Part shown: positions 43,991 to 57,088 of the stretch, in pieces
Position numbering within the stretch: the first letter of the stretch is position 1
Layout: every line of letters begins with the position of its first letter
NCBI GenBank assembly: GCA_021234155.1
Contig: JAJEKV010000073.1
Span: forward strand, 3,136,001 to 3,200,000
Reading direction: 5' to 3'
Length of the DNA: 64,000 nucleotides
Origin: Isoetes taiwanensis
Lineage: Eukaryota; Streptophyta; Lycopodiopsida; Isoetales; Isoetaceae
Translations under genes and position numbers: made by a program
Notes under the pieces: generated by a model
Database searches by the model: none
The model's input: only the letters and a program-made list of their open reading frames with translations
What the model was told of the DNA's origin: nothing

Positions 43991-46500
43991 GGTTTCGTGA
44001 ATAAAGGGCATAGGTTTCTATGAGGGTTTATGAAAGGAAGTAGAAGGAGCAATTTTTGGGCAGTGTTTGTTGGTCGAACTTTGGAGCATCATATGTCGAC
44101 GACCAAAAATGCCTTTCGAGTGATTATTAGGCTTGTTTAAGGGAGGTGCAATATTCCTGAACTTCTAGCTATCCCCTTGCCTGCTATCGTATGCAAAATA
44201 TGACGGTGGCATGAAATCAACCCTTAGATTTTCAAATCTTTAATTATGCGGCCACTGAGATTAGAAAATCTCAAAAATTGCCTTCCCCTTCTTCGATTGC
44301 TTTTCTTTCTTTGTAAATTCGAGTTAGAATTTCCTGTTATATTGGTTGAGTTTGGCATAAAAAAAACAAATGCCAAATCATATAACATTTCTAAGACGTT
44401 TGCCCTATTCTGAAGATTATTTCAATGGGAAGCTACTTTTTTGCCATGGACTTCCAAATGAAAGCACTACCGAGCACGGATATGTTAGTGATGAGGTTGA
44501 AGCAGCTACATAATCTTTGTTCCATATCCATATTTTTAACCTGACTTATTTTTTTCAATGTTTTTGTTTTGCATTCGAGCTGCATTTGGGTTACTTTCTT
44601 TTTGGATCAAAGGCTTGTTTTGCATTTAAGTTCTTTGCAATTTAATTATGCACACTCTTATCTTAGCTACACACCCCACTCTCTAGCATTGTTGTCTAAT
44701 TAGGATATATCATTTAAAACAACAACTATATCCAAAAGAATATATGAGTCTTTGTCATGAGGTCTGTTCTAAAACTGCCATCTATTTTACAAGCTCAAAC
44801 TTTAAGAATTATTTCGGTTATTAAACTATCGAAATTGAAGTTTCACTTAAGATAAGGTTAGCTAGCTAGCTAGACAGATTTTGTACAAGCAATGCTGTTT
44901 TTCAGCTAGATCTAAGGGTTGCTGGCAGATTCATGTATACGTACACAGGATACACTCGTTTGATAAAGCCCCATAAAAGCAACAATCGTTTTGCTTCAAA
45001 AGCATTCCATCCACCAAATTGTTGTATGCATGTACTCATCCTTTCATTCGAAGGAAACTAGAAAAAGAGAAAGGAGAAAGAATCTTTCTACTATTTGCTC
45101 TTGTCTTCAGCAAAAAGAACTTGCCTTATATGCTTTGCATTATTCCATTGGATTATCTCTGATGATGCCCTTGTTTCTAAATAGCGTTAAACAAACTTCT
45201 GCAAGCCTTTCAACCTAAGACAGAACACAACCCAAGAATTTGCTACATAGTAGTAAAGCAAATTGCTAATAGCATTGGTAAATTTCATATAATAGTGTGG
45301 TAAGAAATTTGCAGCAAGTATTTCTGTTTATGTCATGCAAGGGCTTGAGGTGTGTATCCTTTAACATTTCCTCCATATTTTAAATAAAAGACTACTCAAT
45401 TGCTTATATGATCTCGTAATCAAGAAAAGTTGATGATGCCATAAGACAGAAGGTGCACTTTACCATTAAATTAATTAGTAGTACTAAGTTGTTGATCTAT
45501 GAATATTGTTGAGCTACATTTTTGCAGTCTGCATGCATTTTACATGTTTCAATATTGCCCTCCTAGAGGAGGTTTATTGATTTGGCAAAAATGACAGACT
45601 GGTGCATTTGTAAAGCTACTATTTAAATGGAAGGTAAGTTGACAAGTGAAAAAATGTGGATTATAGTTGGCACGTAGCTGTATGTTGACGTTGCAGTATG
45701 TAGTTGCATGTTCTTTGGATTTGGGCCTTTGCCAACCTGGGTTGCTCTTGAATCAATTGATTTATTTCTCCTCTTCTAGTTCTAATTTGGATTGGAACTT
45801 TGCCAACCTTGTTTTTTCTTGACTTAAGCTTCTTTCTGTTCTTTGACAATTTTTGGTCATTTCTATTTACAGACATCCGTTTACTTCTAATGATTAGCCC
45901 TTTTTATTTTGTCTTCTTATCCAAGTTAATTTTAGACATGTTTCTCCAATGTCTAAGAACTTTATAATTTTGCTCATATATTCTACATGGCCTTTGCCAT
46001 TTATCTATACATAGCTTGGTGGGCGACGGTGGGCGACGACGACAATGGAGGCGGAAACCAAGTAGGTGCATCATCTCAGATTAAAGATTAAAGATTAGAT
46101 ATAGTTAAACACGCGCTTAGCCTGAGAGTATTTTAGATGGATTATATTATACTAGAGATAAGATTATCTTAGAGAAATCAATCATGCTTGGCCGGAGACG
46201 ATACCGTTACAAATATCCGGATGAATCGTCAAAACAGCACAGATCATACACGGCTCCAACCAACAATCACTGGAGAAATAGGTGGGAAATAATGTACAGA
46301 GAATCGGCAGAGGGAAAGAAGCTCCCGGACATGGCGACGGGCGGGTAAAATGCTAATTCAAATTTTACTTTATGAGAATTTTATTTAAATTTTTCAAATC
46401 TACAGTACGTTACAGAAACGTTAGGAGAAAATGAATGAATAGGAAAGAAAATAAAATAAAGGAAACGAAAACAAAATAGGGAGGGAGGGACGAGCGAAGG
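43991..46500. other. Anonymous A/T-rich sequence
   Basis: No gene, RNA gene or element end that I can support. Contains GCTAGCTAGCTAG at about 44860 and short polyA/T runs. Confidence 0.4.
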
Positions 46501-46507
46501 GAGGCAA

Positions 46508-46572
46508 TGAAATATAATAAAATGAAATAAAATAAAATGAATAAAACAAAATAAAATAAAACAAAATAAATT
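46508..46572. repeat. (AAAAT)n low-complexity tract
   Basis: Imperfect AAAAT/AATAA repeats over about 65 bases. Confidence 0.8.
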
Positions 46573-48599
46573 TGAACACCTAATTAGAGAACGGACTATG
46601 TGGACGACGGACAACAACGGAAGCAGATCGAACGGGTATAGGGTACGGAACACATGGCATCACGACATAGGGAGTGAATAGAATACGAATGACCAGTGGC
46701 ATAATCATAACGTCTAGGATAGGTGCGCTAATGAAATAAGGGGAAATAATGAAAATATAGGGCGAAGGACGATATTTACGTGTGTCAGACAAAGTAACAA
46801 GGAAGCAGACGGTGAATATTCGCTGCACGAAAAATCTGGGAGAGACAGGATAGGACAAGACAAGCATTAATAATGACGGTAAAATTGGATGGCGGGAATT
46901 CAGACAGACTTTCGTAACCCTAAAAAGCGTATCAAACATTATATGGACTAATTGTGAGAGCAGCTCACAAGTCCCCTCAGCGTCCAAGTCCCCTCAGCGT
47001 CCAGGAATCGTGAGCTCTCAAATTCATACGACCAAGGGGGATACCAAGATCTTCGACAACAAAATCCTCGCCTCGCCCCACAGTAAAAGTGCGAAAAGAT
47101 GGACAAGGGAAAGAGGGTAGTAATCGGAAGTACCGAAGATGAGAAGAAAATCGAAAAGAGACCAAGATCCGAGCTCGGGTTACCTCACGGTGCCCTTCAA
47201 TCCGGACTGGAGGATCTCAACCCGTGGTGTATCGCGGAACCGAAAAATAATCGGTGTTCAGGGTCGGGTCGCCATCTTGCATTAGGCTGCGGGCGAAAGT
47301 GTAATCGCTTATTTCGGGCGACGTAATCCACCATGCTCAAGATATGCGGGATAATGGTTACACTTTAGGGCTGTTGGAGGTGCTTGGGGTGCTAGGCGAC
47401 AAAAAACGACTTCGATAAGGCGCCGGGATTTGGATAGAACCATGCAAAGTGCTTTTAATCGTCGCAGATTCACTCGCCAATACAACGGCCGCCAAGATAT
47501 CAGCATAATCTCACAATATGCGATCTCGGTAAGGTCTGTATATATTGTTGTGAGAAGAATCCTGTGGATTTCATGTGCCGAGCATATGTTGGGAGAAACT
47601 TGGAAAAGGTCAGAAAGATCGGAGAGCCGTCGGCAGGGAAAAGCCCCAATAACTGAATTGAGCGCGTGCGGGGATAGGAAGGAGGATGGGCGGCATGTAA
47701 TCTCCTTTTGCATGATTTCTGTTTTTAACTCTTTACTTTTTACTTTTACTCTCCTCGTTTTCTGTCATGAACCCAGTCTGTCAAATAGGTAAGTTGTATC
47801 AGCAGAATGTTATATGAAAAATAGTTGAATGATGCGGGGAAGCCCAGACATAGCAGAGACAAGTTAAGCCGGACAGACGCGTTTTTTGTAGCTGAATGCA
47901 TAGCAGAATTATGCAGAAATAGACATAGCCGAACACCTGAACATGTTTAAAGGATACAGGTTTAAATATGCTTTAATATGTAATATCTCTGTATGGAGAA
48001 AATTTTTGAAAATTTTGAATGAAGGAAATATATAGTAATAGTTTACTCAATAGAATCTGAAGTGATATCTGTTACTGATAAAGTAGCTCCTTTATGTATT
48101 CTAAACACCGCCTCGATGATGAAACGATCCCGATCCATAGGATTATACTCCAGGGGCAATGCACTAACACATGGGAAATTATAGAAATTATGGACTCTAG
48201 TAATTTAGAGCATAAATGAGGACTATCAAGACCCCATCAAGGAGCATAATGCGGCATTTGTTAGCGACACCGTAAGACGTAAGATTTAAGATAGAAGATA
48301 GAAGATATAAAAATAGGGAAGGAAAATATACAAAGGCGACGGGGAAAAGATTGGGGCATGGAACAGAAAGACACCATGCAAAAATAGACAAAAGGACTAT
48401 ATCGGGGAGATATCGACTTCGGGAGGAGAAGGGTGACGAAAACACTCAAAATAAGGGAAATACAAAATAATGGGTGACAGGTAAGTGACAGATAGAAAAG
48501 GAACAAGAATAATTTGACAGAGATAACAAGCCCCGTAAAAGATACAAGCAGGGGGAGATTGATGAAAGGACACGCAGATAACGCAGAGGACAAAAGGAT
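46573..48599. other. Purine-rich sequence upstream of the LINE 5-prime repeats
   Basis: The plus strand is distinctly purine-rich, like the LINE downstream. This suggests it may be an upstream part of the same element or a second, more decayed copy. The frame at 47099-47326 (MDKGKRVVIGSTEDEKKIEK) is basic and unassigned. No domain recognised. Confidence 0.35.
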
Positions 48600-48605
48600 T
48601 TTGAG

Positions 48606-49010
48606 TAAAAGGCGACGGGGCAAGATACGGGACAGAGAGGCTATGCCTCCGCCGTACACCAGGATAGCGAGGGCTAGACCCACCAACTGGTAACCCGGAC
48701 CACCAAAAACTCATCAACACATGGAGAACGGCATATGACTTGTACAGCGGGGTATGAAGAATACCTCAATTACTGATGTATGGCAACACAGAGTAAAAGG
48801 TGGACGGGAACAAGTTACGGACAATGAGGCCAAGCCTCCGTAGCACACCAGATAGCGAGGGCTAGACCCACCAACCGGTAACCCTGGGATCACTAAAAAC
48901 TCAATATAACTAATCTGTATAATATATGTAAAGAGGTATGAAGAATACCCGAGAGGGATCTAAACCGCCGACACCATGGATCGGGGAAAAGTATGGACAA
49001 GGGGGTTTAC
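48606..49010 (+). repeat. 5-prime tandem monomers of the plus-strand LINE, about 190 bp
   Basis: The phrase GATAGCGAGGGCTAGACCCA with flanking CCTCCG, CACCAAC(T/C)GGTAACC and AAAAACTCA occurs at about 48662 and 48852. A later GGTATGAAGAATACC is also duplicated at about 48751 and 48937. A third, poorer unit may start at 48985. Confidence 0.7.
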
Positions 49011-49455
49011 CCCACCACCAGACTAGGGAGCACGAAAGCACAAAGACAAAATGTAACGATACATGCATGCAAAATACAGGAACACGTAACTACAAAAATT
49101 GCGGTGTGACGTAATCTCGAACGCACGAAAATACTAGCGCAATCAATACGGGACAAAGCATCTACCCAACCACTCGCACTCGAAACCCGAGAGGATCAAC
49201 CTTGGGCAACGGATTTAAAAGAACCGAAAGTGACAATAAAAAGGGACGGATAAACTAATTAGGGTTTTGAATTTTGAATTTTAAAATTTAAAATTCAAAT
49301 CAGAACGGTAATCATCAATAAAAATACCGTTTTAGAAGCAAAGCAAATATATATAGTCTAAGGGGAAACGACGGTTATTTCACAAGCAAGAGTTCAGCAC
49401 TTAACGCGACCGCTTAGAGTCTTTCTCGCACGAGATTCTTTTGCAAACGAGGGCG

Positions 49456-50329
49456 ATGGCCGATAGCATCAACCGCAGCCGGCCAGAGGAGATTGGAGGC
49501 GGCACAAGAGCCCGGTGAGCCAACAAGACCTTAGGGACTTTTGGCACAAATGGATAAACGGCTAGAGGCAAAGATCCCGAACTCGATGCACTCGCAACAA
49601 GATTATCGAGACTTTGTAACAAAGAACAAAGCGACCATCACTAGCATGGACGGAGAGTAGGAGGGTGGAGAAGATGAACGAGGAAATGCAGCGCAGAAAT
49701 GGACGAGATCGAAGAGGAGAAAGCAAAGATCCCCAAAGGTTGGTTGAATTAGAGAAATCAAATGTTGATTTGGATGCATGGGAGTCATATGATAGGATAA
49801 AACCACATTTATTGGAGTATGAGGAGCAGAATAAGATTAAACATGATGTTAGGCTAATTGGGATAGCAGAGAGGCCTAATGAGGATATATATCGAGTTAC
49901 TGCAGAAGTGATAGAGACGGTGTTCAAGGAACACAGGGGCGTCATCGTCAAAGCCCTCCGATCGGGCCAATGGAGGGGGAGATCGAGGCACATAAACCTG
50001 ACATTGAGGGACATGGCAACCAAGGAGAGGATCTTACGGATGGGATCCAGATTGAGGAATGGAATCAAAGTAATGTGAGGCATTAACAAAGTGATGCAGA
50101 GACGTGGGGCTACATTGTGGAATTGGCCAAAGCCAGGGAACTGAACCAAGCAGGGATACAAGCAGGGGTCAAGAATGGCAAGGTATACATACACAAAAGG
50201 GTAAGAGAGCAAGGGACTCAACCGCAGGAGCAGACGGAAGGGTTGCAGGGGGTAGCAAAACCAACGGGAGCAGAGAAGGAAAATTCACATCTCGTGGAAA
50301 CCCATACAAACGCATGCAGGAGAATGTAA
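49456..50329 (+). pseudogene. LINE ORF1 (RRM-like RNA-binding protein)
   Basis: Begins about MADSINRSRPEEIGGG and is broken by stops up to 49665. Then an open stretch reads EKMNEEMQRRNGRDRRGESK and HDVRLIGIAERPNEDIYRVT, followed by EVIETVFKEHRGVIVKALRS and RHINLTLRDMATKERILRMG. The last two form the RRM-like domain of L1-type ORF1. A frameshift near 50085 leads to ELAKARELNQAGIQAG and VKNGKVYIHKR, the conserved C-terminal helix and strand of ORF1. The protein probably bound LINE RNA as a chaperone in its intact form. Confidence 0.75.
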
Positions 50330-50469
50330 TGCGAGGGAGGCACCAAGAGCAATCACCGTGAGATGGGGAGCCGTAACGCAGCAATAGGAGGAAGCGAAAC
50401 GGGGAAACGAAGAGCGAACAAATCAAGGGGCTCTCAAGGGCCAACCCCGACAATGAAAACCGTGGGGAG

Positions 50470-53400
50470 GCCAAGGAGAATGGGGAATGGCACCTAAAAC
50501 ATGGAGACCCCAAGGAGCAACCTCGGGGAAAAAGAGGCCGACATTATGGGCGAACTGCTGGGGTACCCATGGGATGATGGAGAAAGACTGGAAGGTGCCC
50601 ACTGGCGCGACATAATATGTTTGGCGAGACATGGGAGCATAACACTAAAAGGTTACGGAGGAGGAAGGGTACCATTTGTTTACATGTTGGAAAAGCGGGG
50701 ATTTCAAGAAAGGGAGAGGGAGTGCAGGTCCGGCTTGTTATATAAAGAATAGTGCGGCTCACAATGCATGTATGTTACATTCGGATATGAATAAAAGATA
50801 TATGGTTTTGAATATTCAATTGAAAAACAAACAAGAGGTAGTTCTCGATAATTGCATATTACCCGCCAAACGGCGATAAGCGGAACTCATTGGGGCGGGA
50901 GAGAACATATAGCGAAATGGAAGGGACAAGGACCAATGATTATAGTAGGAGATCTAAATGCCGTAACTGGGACGGGAACAAGCACAAATCACGCGACGCA
51001 GCGGATGAGAAAGATGGTCGATAGTGTACACGGCGAGGACATGTGAAATGGCGAGGGATACGTAAGATAAGAAATTTGAGGTCAACGCTAGGGGTGAGCT
51101 ATTGCCGGAAGTCCGGTGACGGCAATGTGGGTGATCATAGCTAATGGCACTAAAAAGATGGAGGGGATCGGGAGGTTTTACGAGCCAAAACTCACATGGT
51201 AAGAGCATAGTGGATTATATAATTTTGAGCGACCAAGCAGCGGAAAAGGTAGAAGGGCTAATGCTACAGGAATGGCCGAATGGGAAAAGGGAAAGCCATA
51301 GACCGATCAAACTAACATTTAGATTGGATGAGACGCCACAAAAGGATGGCACAGAAATAAAGAAGGATAACAAAGACAGGGTAAGAATTCAATTCCAGGA
51401 AAGGTACGCAGAAACCTTTACCCAAATGATCAAGGATGAAATGGGAAAATGGGACTGGGGGGAACACAATGCAATTGATAATGGGAATACCCTCAATGAC
51501 ATAATGATAAGGGTAGCAGCAGATGTGTTTGGGAGAAGGATCAAAATTAGGAAGAACAGGGCATTCAGAGCTTCAGTATGGTATGATGACGAGTGCAGAG
51601 AACACAAGAGGAAATTAAGAAAGCATAAGGGGAGGGAGACATACCGAGAAGAGAAGGCAGCATACATAAGGTTACTAAAGAAGAAAAGATACAATAACCT
51701 GCTACAGCACCAATGGTACATGGGAAAACTGGCGAGAAAAACAGCCCTCAAGATTCGGAAAGGATTAAAAACAAAGGAGGGGGTAGCAATGTAAAAGCAA
51801 GGGACGAACAAGATGACATTGGAACCGAGGGATGGGAGACATATCTGGACAAATTATATAAGACAGGGGCGCCACCGGTACCAATACCAATACAGCATGA
51901 CCCGGACAAACCTTGCTTCAATATGTTGGAAGTAATGTTAGCCCTAAACAAAATGGCTAATCACAAAGCACCAGATTTATACCTACCGACCGTGGAATTC
52001 TTTGAAATGCGCCGAGGCAGTAAATTAGCGTACACGTGTGATGACATTTTAATGGCATCATACATACGAGGCTCCCAGACGGATGGACATACAACGAGTC
52101 ATACCCCTACATAAGGCGAGGGAATAGAAAAGATCCGAGGGAACTATAGGACGATAATGGTAAGCTCGATTTTCGCCAAAATGGTTTGGAAAGGTCTTGG
52201 ATAACAAACTAAAGAAATGGGCGGAGGAAGGAAATGTGAGAGCACAAGGGCAAGCCGGATTCGCACGAGAGCACTCAACCACGAGATCATCTCGTGACCC
52301 GCCGGATACTAATAGAAGCGAACAAAGCGCATGGAAAGAAAAAAATCTGGCCGCTTTGTAGATTTCGAGAAAAGCGTTCGATGATCCAGAGAGAAGCTGC
52401 TAAAAAGACTAATGGATATGCAAGCCCCGAGAAGCATGGTAGGATCGATCGCAAGACTGTACCACAAGGTGTATGCAAAGATGGAGCAGGAAGGACAGCC
52501 GATAATATGTGACACAGGTGTGAAGCAGGGATGCCCGTTATCCCCAACTCTGTTTGGAATATACATAGATGCACTACAGGGATACATAACAGATCAGCAA
52601 GGGGACGAGTATGCCCCCACACTGGGAGACACTAAGGTACCAATAATGCTATATGCGGACGATCTTAGTATGATGGCAACAAAAAACAAAGGAATGCACA
52701 GATTGCTCAAAATTCTGGAACAATTTTGTGAAGATCTGAGGGCTAATAATTGAACCTAGCAAAAACAAAGATAGTGATCTTTGGACACGTGAATGTGCAT
52801 AAACCTTTAGGATATAAAGAGAAGGAGATAGAGGAAGCAATGAATCTGGATATCTAGGTTATGATGCACATGGCATGGAAGTGGGCCAAAGGAGCTAACG
52901 CCATTCCAATCAGCTATAGGAAGTTACTTTAACATGAAAAACTTCGTAGCGTAAGTCGAATAACCGATTGGGACATCAAATGTTACCTATTTAGTGCAGT
53001 GATAGCCACCACCCGGTTATGCGGGCGAGAAGCATGGGGCCAGTTTTTAATGAAAAGAAACCGGGAAAAGCAGGAAGGAATTTTTAGACAATGGCATGCA
53101 TGAATTCAGTGGTAAGGACAAACACGCCAATCGACGGTCATGGTCCTCTAAAACAGGGCAAAGGCCGATGGAAGTGAGAGCATGGGAGAGAACCATAAGA
53201 TACCCGCCGAGACAACGCCTGAGACATCCAAGGGAAACTGTCCAGCATTGCAATCACCGAATCAGCAAAATCACACATCATTGAAGGCACTGGATGGTTC
53301 AGAGAGGTGGCAACATGGACCAGGAAGATGGGACTAAACCTGAGTAACCTGATAGAAGAAGAGCAGTGGAATGAGGAGGGGGGCGCATATAGCGACAAGA

Positions 53401-53822
53401 GCATGGTCGCAGAGACATACAGACCCAAGATGATCGCTCGCACAAGTTTTAATCCAGACCAACAGATGGGACACCAGGTGTACCGGGATAACATATTGGG
53501 GAAGAACAGAAGGGACATACTGGTCAGATTCAGGATGGGAAGCCACGATCTAAGAATCGAAAAGGACAGATGGAGAGGGATAGACAGGGAGGACAGGATA
53601 TGCAGAATATGTGACAGGGGGGGAATAGAGGATGAAAACCATATGATTAACGACTGCCCGATCTATGGGGACATCAGGGACAGATATAGAAATATAAAGT
53701 GGGGGGAACCAATCCACAGGATGATGAAGATGACGGAATCGTTACGGGATCTGGCAGATGCGATCCAAAGAATGATGACCAGACACAGAGAGGTACACAG
53801 TGAAAGAGGGCTTGTAATATGA
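50470..53822 (+). pseudogene. LINE ORF2: endonuclease, reverse transcriptase, zinc motif
   Basis: Endonuclease: decayed N-terminal part, then PMIIVGDLNAVTGTG at 50930-50980, and SQNSHGKSIVDYIILSD with ESHRPIKL (51180-51320). The usual SDH near the end reads ESH, so a catalytic Asp is lost. Reverse transcriptase: KMANHKAPD-like entry at 51955, RNYRTIMVSSIFAK across a shift near 52140, then TGVKQGCPLSPTLFGIYIDA and VPIMLYADDLSMMATKN (52512-52690) with an intact YADD. C-terminus (53307-53822): VRFRMGSHDLRIEKDRWRG and ICRICDRGGIEDENHMINDC, a CCHC zinc motif. The last reads to a stop at 53820. Stops and shifts separate these blocks. Confidence 0.85.
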
Positions 53823-54075
53823 TCTGTACAATACGGGTCATATAGCCTCACACAAATTGCTCAGCTAAAAGCTGATTGATAACGACGCATCACTGCACGG
53901 CCAAGAAGCCGAGGTAAAGCGGGGTGCTGGTATTAAAGGAAAAAAGTCAGCCTTCAGAAAAGGCTACATTAAAACAGCGTGATGTGCTAGTAGCACCCTT
54001 TTAGGGAGCTCGCCCATGCTACACAAGTCCAGGGGCCTTACGGCACAAAGGACATAAATGTATTCTATTCTAATC

Positions 54076-54577
54076 CAGTTTTGATTCTCATCATCCAGAG
54101 GCTTCCGCCGCTTTGATGTTGTTTAATCCTAAGCTTCCCTTTCCTGCTCAAATATATCTATTTTTCTATTTTATTTTTCGGCATTTCATTTGGTTTAGTG
54201 GATAAACCATAGGTCTAGTTTATAGATGACAAGGGTTCAAGTCCTATTGACTACGAAATAGAGCTTTGATATTTGCCGCTTGGGTATCTGAGTCCCGTTG
54301 AAATTTTTTTATCTTTAGTTGATTATTTTGGTGTTTTATAAATTTGATTTTTTCTTTCTCTATGCTTATCTCCGTCATTTGATGGTCCTTGTAGTCAGCT
54401 TAATCTCAGCTATTCCTAGGTCCATTCCCATTTCCCCTATATATATTTTTTTATTTTATTGCATGATAAAACATTTGCCAAGGGGAACTGTCAGCTACAA
54501 TTACAAACTCTTGTATCGTGTCTAAATTACTTTCCTTAACTATGAATGTTCATTGAATTATATATATGCCCCATTCA
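54076..54577. other. Anonymous sequence with a tRNA-like patch
   Basis: Around 54187-54262 GGTTTAGTGGATA and GGGTTCAAGTCC resemble Pol III A and B boxes at roughly the right spacing, but no cloverleaf can be folded. It could be the head of an old SINE. Nothing else is supported. Confidence 0.3.
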
Positions 54578-54906
54578 GATCCCCCTGAGGTTTGTTTGGG
54601 TGCATATTCACACAAGGGGCAACTTCGGTCATCGAGAGGTGTTGGATAAGCATAATCACGAGTTGTGTCTGCCGCTAGGCCGTAGATAGCAATCCTCGTT
54701 TGTGGGGTGTGCTCCCACAATTTGGGGTATACCATTTAGCAAATTCCGTGAGATACTATATGGTTCTAAATATATTCCGTAATGGTTTGGTTTTATACAT
54801 ATATTATACAATTGTAGTGGGGAGGGGAGGGAGGGCCCTTGCATGCCCTACATTGCCCCTCCTGTGAATATGCACTCAAACAGAAAGGGGTAGTTCAGGG
54901 GGTTTT
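54578..54906. mobile_element. MITE-like element with long TIRs
   Basis: CCCCCTGAGGTTTGTTTGGG followed by TGCATATTCACACAAGGGGC at the left matches the reverse complement of the right arm. That arm reads AACCCCCTGAACTACCCC, then TTTCTGTTTGAGTGCATATT and CACAGGAGGGGC. The arms are about 45-52 bases with small gaps, and the loop is about 230 bases. No transposase. No convincing target duplication, so the exact ends are uncertain. Confidence 0.65.
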
Positions 54907-55824
54907 TAAAGGTTTGTATTATATCACTATACATTTAAAGGTATATTGACGTGTCCATGTCATGTCACGTGTCATGATTCTAACATCTTTTCTTTTGATC
55001 GATTTAAGAAAGGGTGGCGCCATCAGAGCCATCCATGAATGATGGGGCATACATGGAGGCATACATGAGGCATGCGCAATGCCTCTAGGTCATCGAATCA
55101 AAGGGAAAAAGCGAAATTGACCCTTGAATTTTTTAATGAAGGTGCCAAGACGGTGTGGCACTAGATTTTATTAAGATAATAATGACATGGCATGAAGTGG
55201 TGCATAATCAACCCTTGATTTTGTTTTCTAGTCAAGGTGCCGAGACAGTGTGCCAATGGACTTAATTAAGAGGTAATTACATGGCATTTTCTATAAGGAG
55301 CTAGCACAAAAAACAATGTATAGAAATCGTTTAGACCATGGAGCAAATGGTATGATTGGCAAAAAATTTACAGAACCAAGAAAAGAACTAGAGACGTAGT
55401 CCTATTACGTGTCCCAAGGGGACATTGGAAGGAGAACTGTCTGAACGAAGTTAATGCCTGGATTTTAGGCTTGTGGTAGGAGCAGACTGGTTTCATGATC
55501 CTCGGATAAATCAAAGAGGGAAGGAGCTAAATTGATTGTCAGCGACCAGTGTGAGCGCAATTTTGAGGTTGTGATGCTTTTTTTTTAGGTGAGCTTAATT
55601 TCAAAGCTTGTGATACTTTTATTGCAAAGTTTTAGCGTTTATTGTATGTGTAGGAAAAAAAATTTAGATTACTTTTGTAGGGTTCTTTTCAAACTGTGAA
55701 ATTTTTGCAACATTGAGAAACGTGAAATGAGAATAGCTCTGTTCGGGTATCATGCATTATAGTTCTCTTGCTTCTATTGTTTGCTTTTGTGCATTTCTTC
55801 AACAAGTCGTGTTAGACTTGCACA
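54907..55824. other. Anonymous sequence
   Basis: Apart from the direct repeat, nothing recognised. Near 55020-55100 there is a cluster of CATACATG/GGCATGC motifs that loosely recalls the CATGCATG cluster at 1383-1420. Confidence 0.35.
55112..55292 (+). repeat. Two-copy direct repeat, about 95-bp period
   Basis: CAACCCTTGATTTT..AAGGTGCCGAGACAGTGTG..TTACATGGCAT at 55207-55288 repeats GACCCTTGAATTTT..AAGGTGCCAAGACGGTGTG..TGACATGGCAT at 55117-55192. Function unknown. Confidence 0.6.
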
Positions 55825-56178
55825 TTGTGTGTCTTCCTTATGATAGAAATGCCTAAAAGGAAAGTAGAGATATATCCAAACAAAGATTATTCGCCCAAGG
55901 ATTTGAAGAGCTTGAAAAGCAATGAATGCATGCGTAATTATTACACTAGAATATCAGCAGAAAAGATGGCTATGAGAGAGAAGATGAAAAATTATATACG
56001 GGATAGTAATGTTGAGCATCTAAAAACCTCAGCGGTTCGGTCTATGCAAGGTGTCAGGCAATCAAAAGATAGCATATCTCAATTTAATGATATAGTTGAT
56101 GTGGCCGTTCACACAACTATGAGTTCTTCTGAGAATGGGCTATGCAATTTGGAAATTCCTACATGCGATACCGAATAG
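55825..56178 (+). CDS. Hypothetical protein, unassigned
   Basis: An open frame of 117 residues (the second ATG, at 55849, gives MPKRKVEIYPNKDYSPKDLK). Lys- and Ser-rich with a likely helix (SAEKMAMREKMKNYIRDSN). No domain recognised. It could be an exon of a decayed element or a chance frame. No supporting splice sites or regulatory signals seen. Confidence 0.25.
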   Translation: MCVFLMIEMPKRKVEIYPNKDYSPKDLKSLKSNECMRNYYTRISAEKMAMREKMKNYIRDSNVEHLKTSAVRSMQGVRQSKDSISQFNDIVDVAVHTTMSSSENGLCNLEIPTCDTE

Positions 56179-56499
56179 AAATTTTATTGTTGCGGGTGTG
56201 ATAACTTCTGCAACAGCTGCGATTGCTCATGATAGTACTTGAGTAGTTAGCAAAGAGAGCAGCTTGACAACTTTTGTGGCTATGGTGGAAAGAAGGCATA
56301 GAAGTGGTCTCCCCACTGAGCATTGGCAGGACAATTTCAAAGGATGCAGGCACGCAATAGTGCTATAGTTGGTGACTTTCAATGGACTCAATTTGCCCAT
56401 ATTATCATATTGCTTTGATTCAATGGAAGAGTGATATTTTTTGTTGCAATTATGGAAAGCGTATCCTACCGAAGCTTCCTAAGCTACCTCGTGCACACG

Positions 56500-57088
56500 T
56501 GTTAACTTAGTACCTGGTACTACAAAACCAATGATGATTACAAACAACCAACTGTATAGATGCTCAACTTCACAAACAATCCAAACAACTAAATTCCACT
56601 TAGACGTAAGTTGAAATAACTAGGTTTCAATAGTTAAGATCCTATAGCTCATTCAACTATTGAATATAAGCAACTAACAAAAATTACTATAGCACCTGTG
56701 CACTGTAACATTAGCGTACTGTAGCAATGAGAAATAACTTAACTTAGATACTCATTAACTCCTGAATTTGATTGTTATGCTCAGCGCTGGATCACCCCAA
56801 TGTTATTTCATTACTTTCTAATATTTATACAGGCTGATTGATGGTTTAATCGACAGTTCTGGCTATGTAAATGGTCGGTTATACGGGTTTTTGAAGCTAC
56901 TATTTTGAATCCATATTTTGCTCCAAACCGACCTCTTATAATTATCCATACCACTATAAATATAACTCCCTTATAAATAAATAGAGGCAAAGGTTATTTA
57001 GCATGTGTTTCAAACCTTGCAAGTATAGAACCTCAGGATTAGGTTTAACTTCACACAATCATATGACGGCCCTATTACTTTTCTAACA
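56500..57088 (-). repeat. 3-prime LTR of the copia element
   Basis: 589 bp, bounded by TGTTAAC and TCTAACA. Immediately upstream in element sense is the purine tract AAAGGAGGAA (57089-57098), the expected PPT. No second LTR in the window. Confidence 0.8.

Larger units (their letters stand above)
48600..54075 (+). mobile_element. L1-like LINE, plus strand, degenerate
   Basis: Layout: 5-prime tandem repeats (48606-49010), ORF1 (49456-50329), ORF2 with endonuclease, RT and C-terminal zinc motif (50470-53822), and a 3-prime UTR ending at about 54075 in TATTCTATTCTA. This matches the tail motif of the LINE copy at 12721-13484. Its coding regions are purine-rich, unlike neighbouring DNA. The left edge is uncertain. 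Confidence 0.8.

Noticed and set aside
48261-48686. Minus-strand hydrophobic open frame (141 codons)
   Set aside because: It is antisense to purine-rich LINE 5-prime DNA; its Leu/Phe/Ser composition is what such a strand always yields.
49562-50221. 219-codon minus-strand open frame
   Set aside because: It is the antisense shadow of the purine-rich LINE ORF1, with no domain of its own.
54187-54262. tRNA gene with A- and B-box-like motifs
   Set aside because: No cloverleaf; anticodon and acceptor stems do not form.
54550-54735. LINE C-terminal zinc motif on the minus strand (SCPLCEYAP)
   Set aside because: The Cys residues are encoded by the inverted-repeat arm of the MITE at 54578-54906; no other LINE sequence surrounds it.
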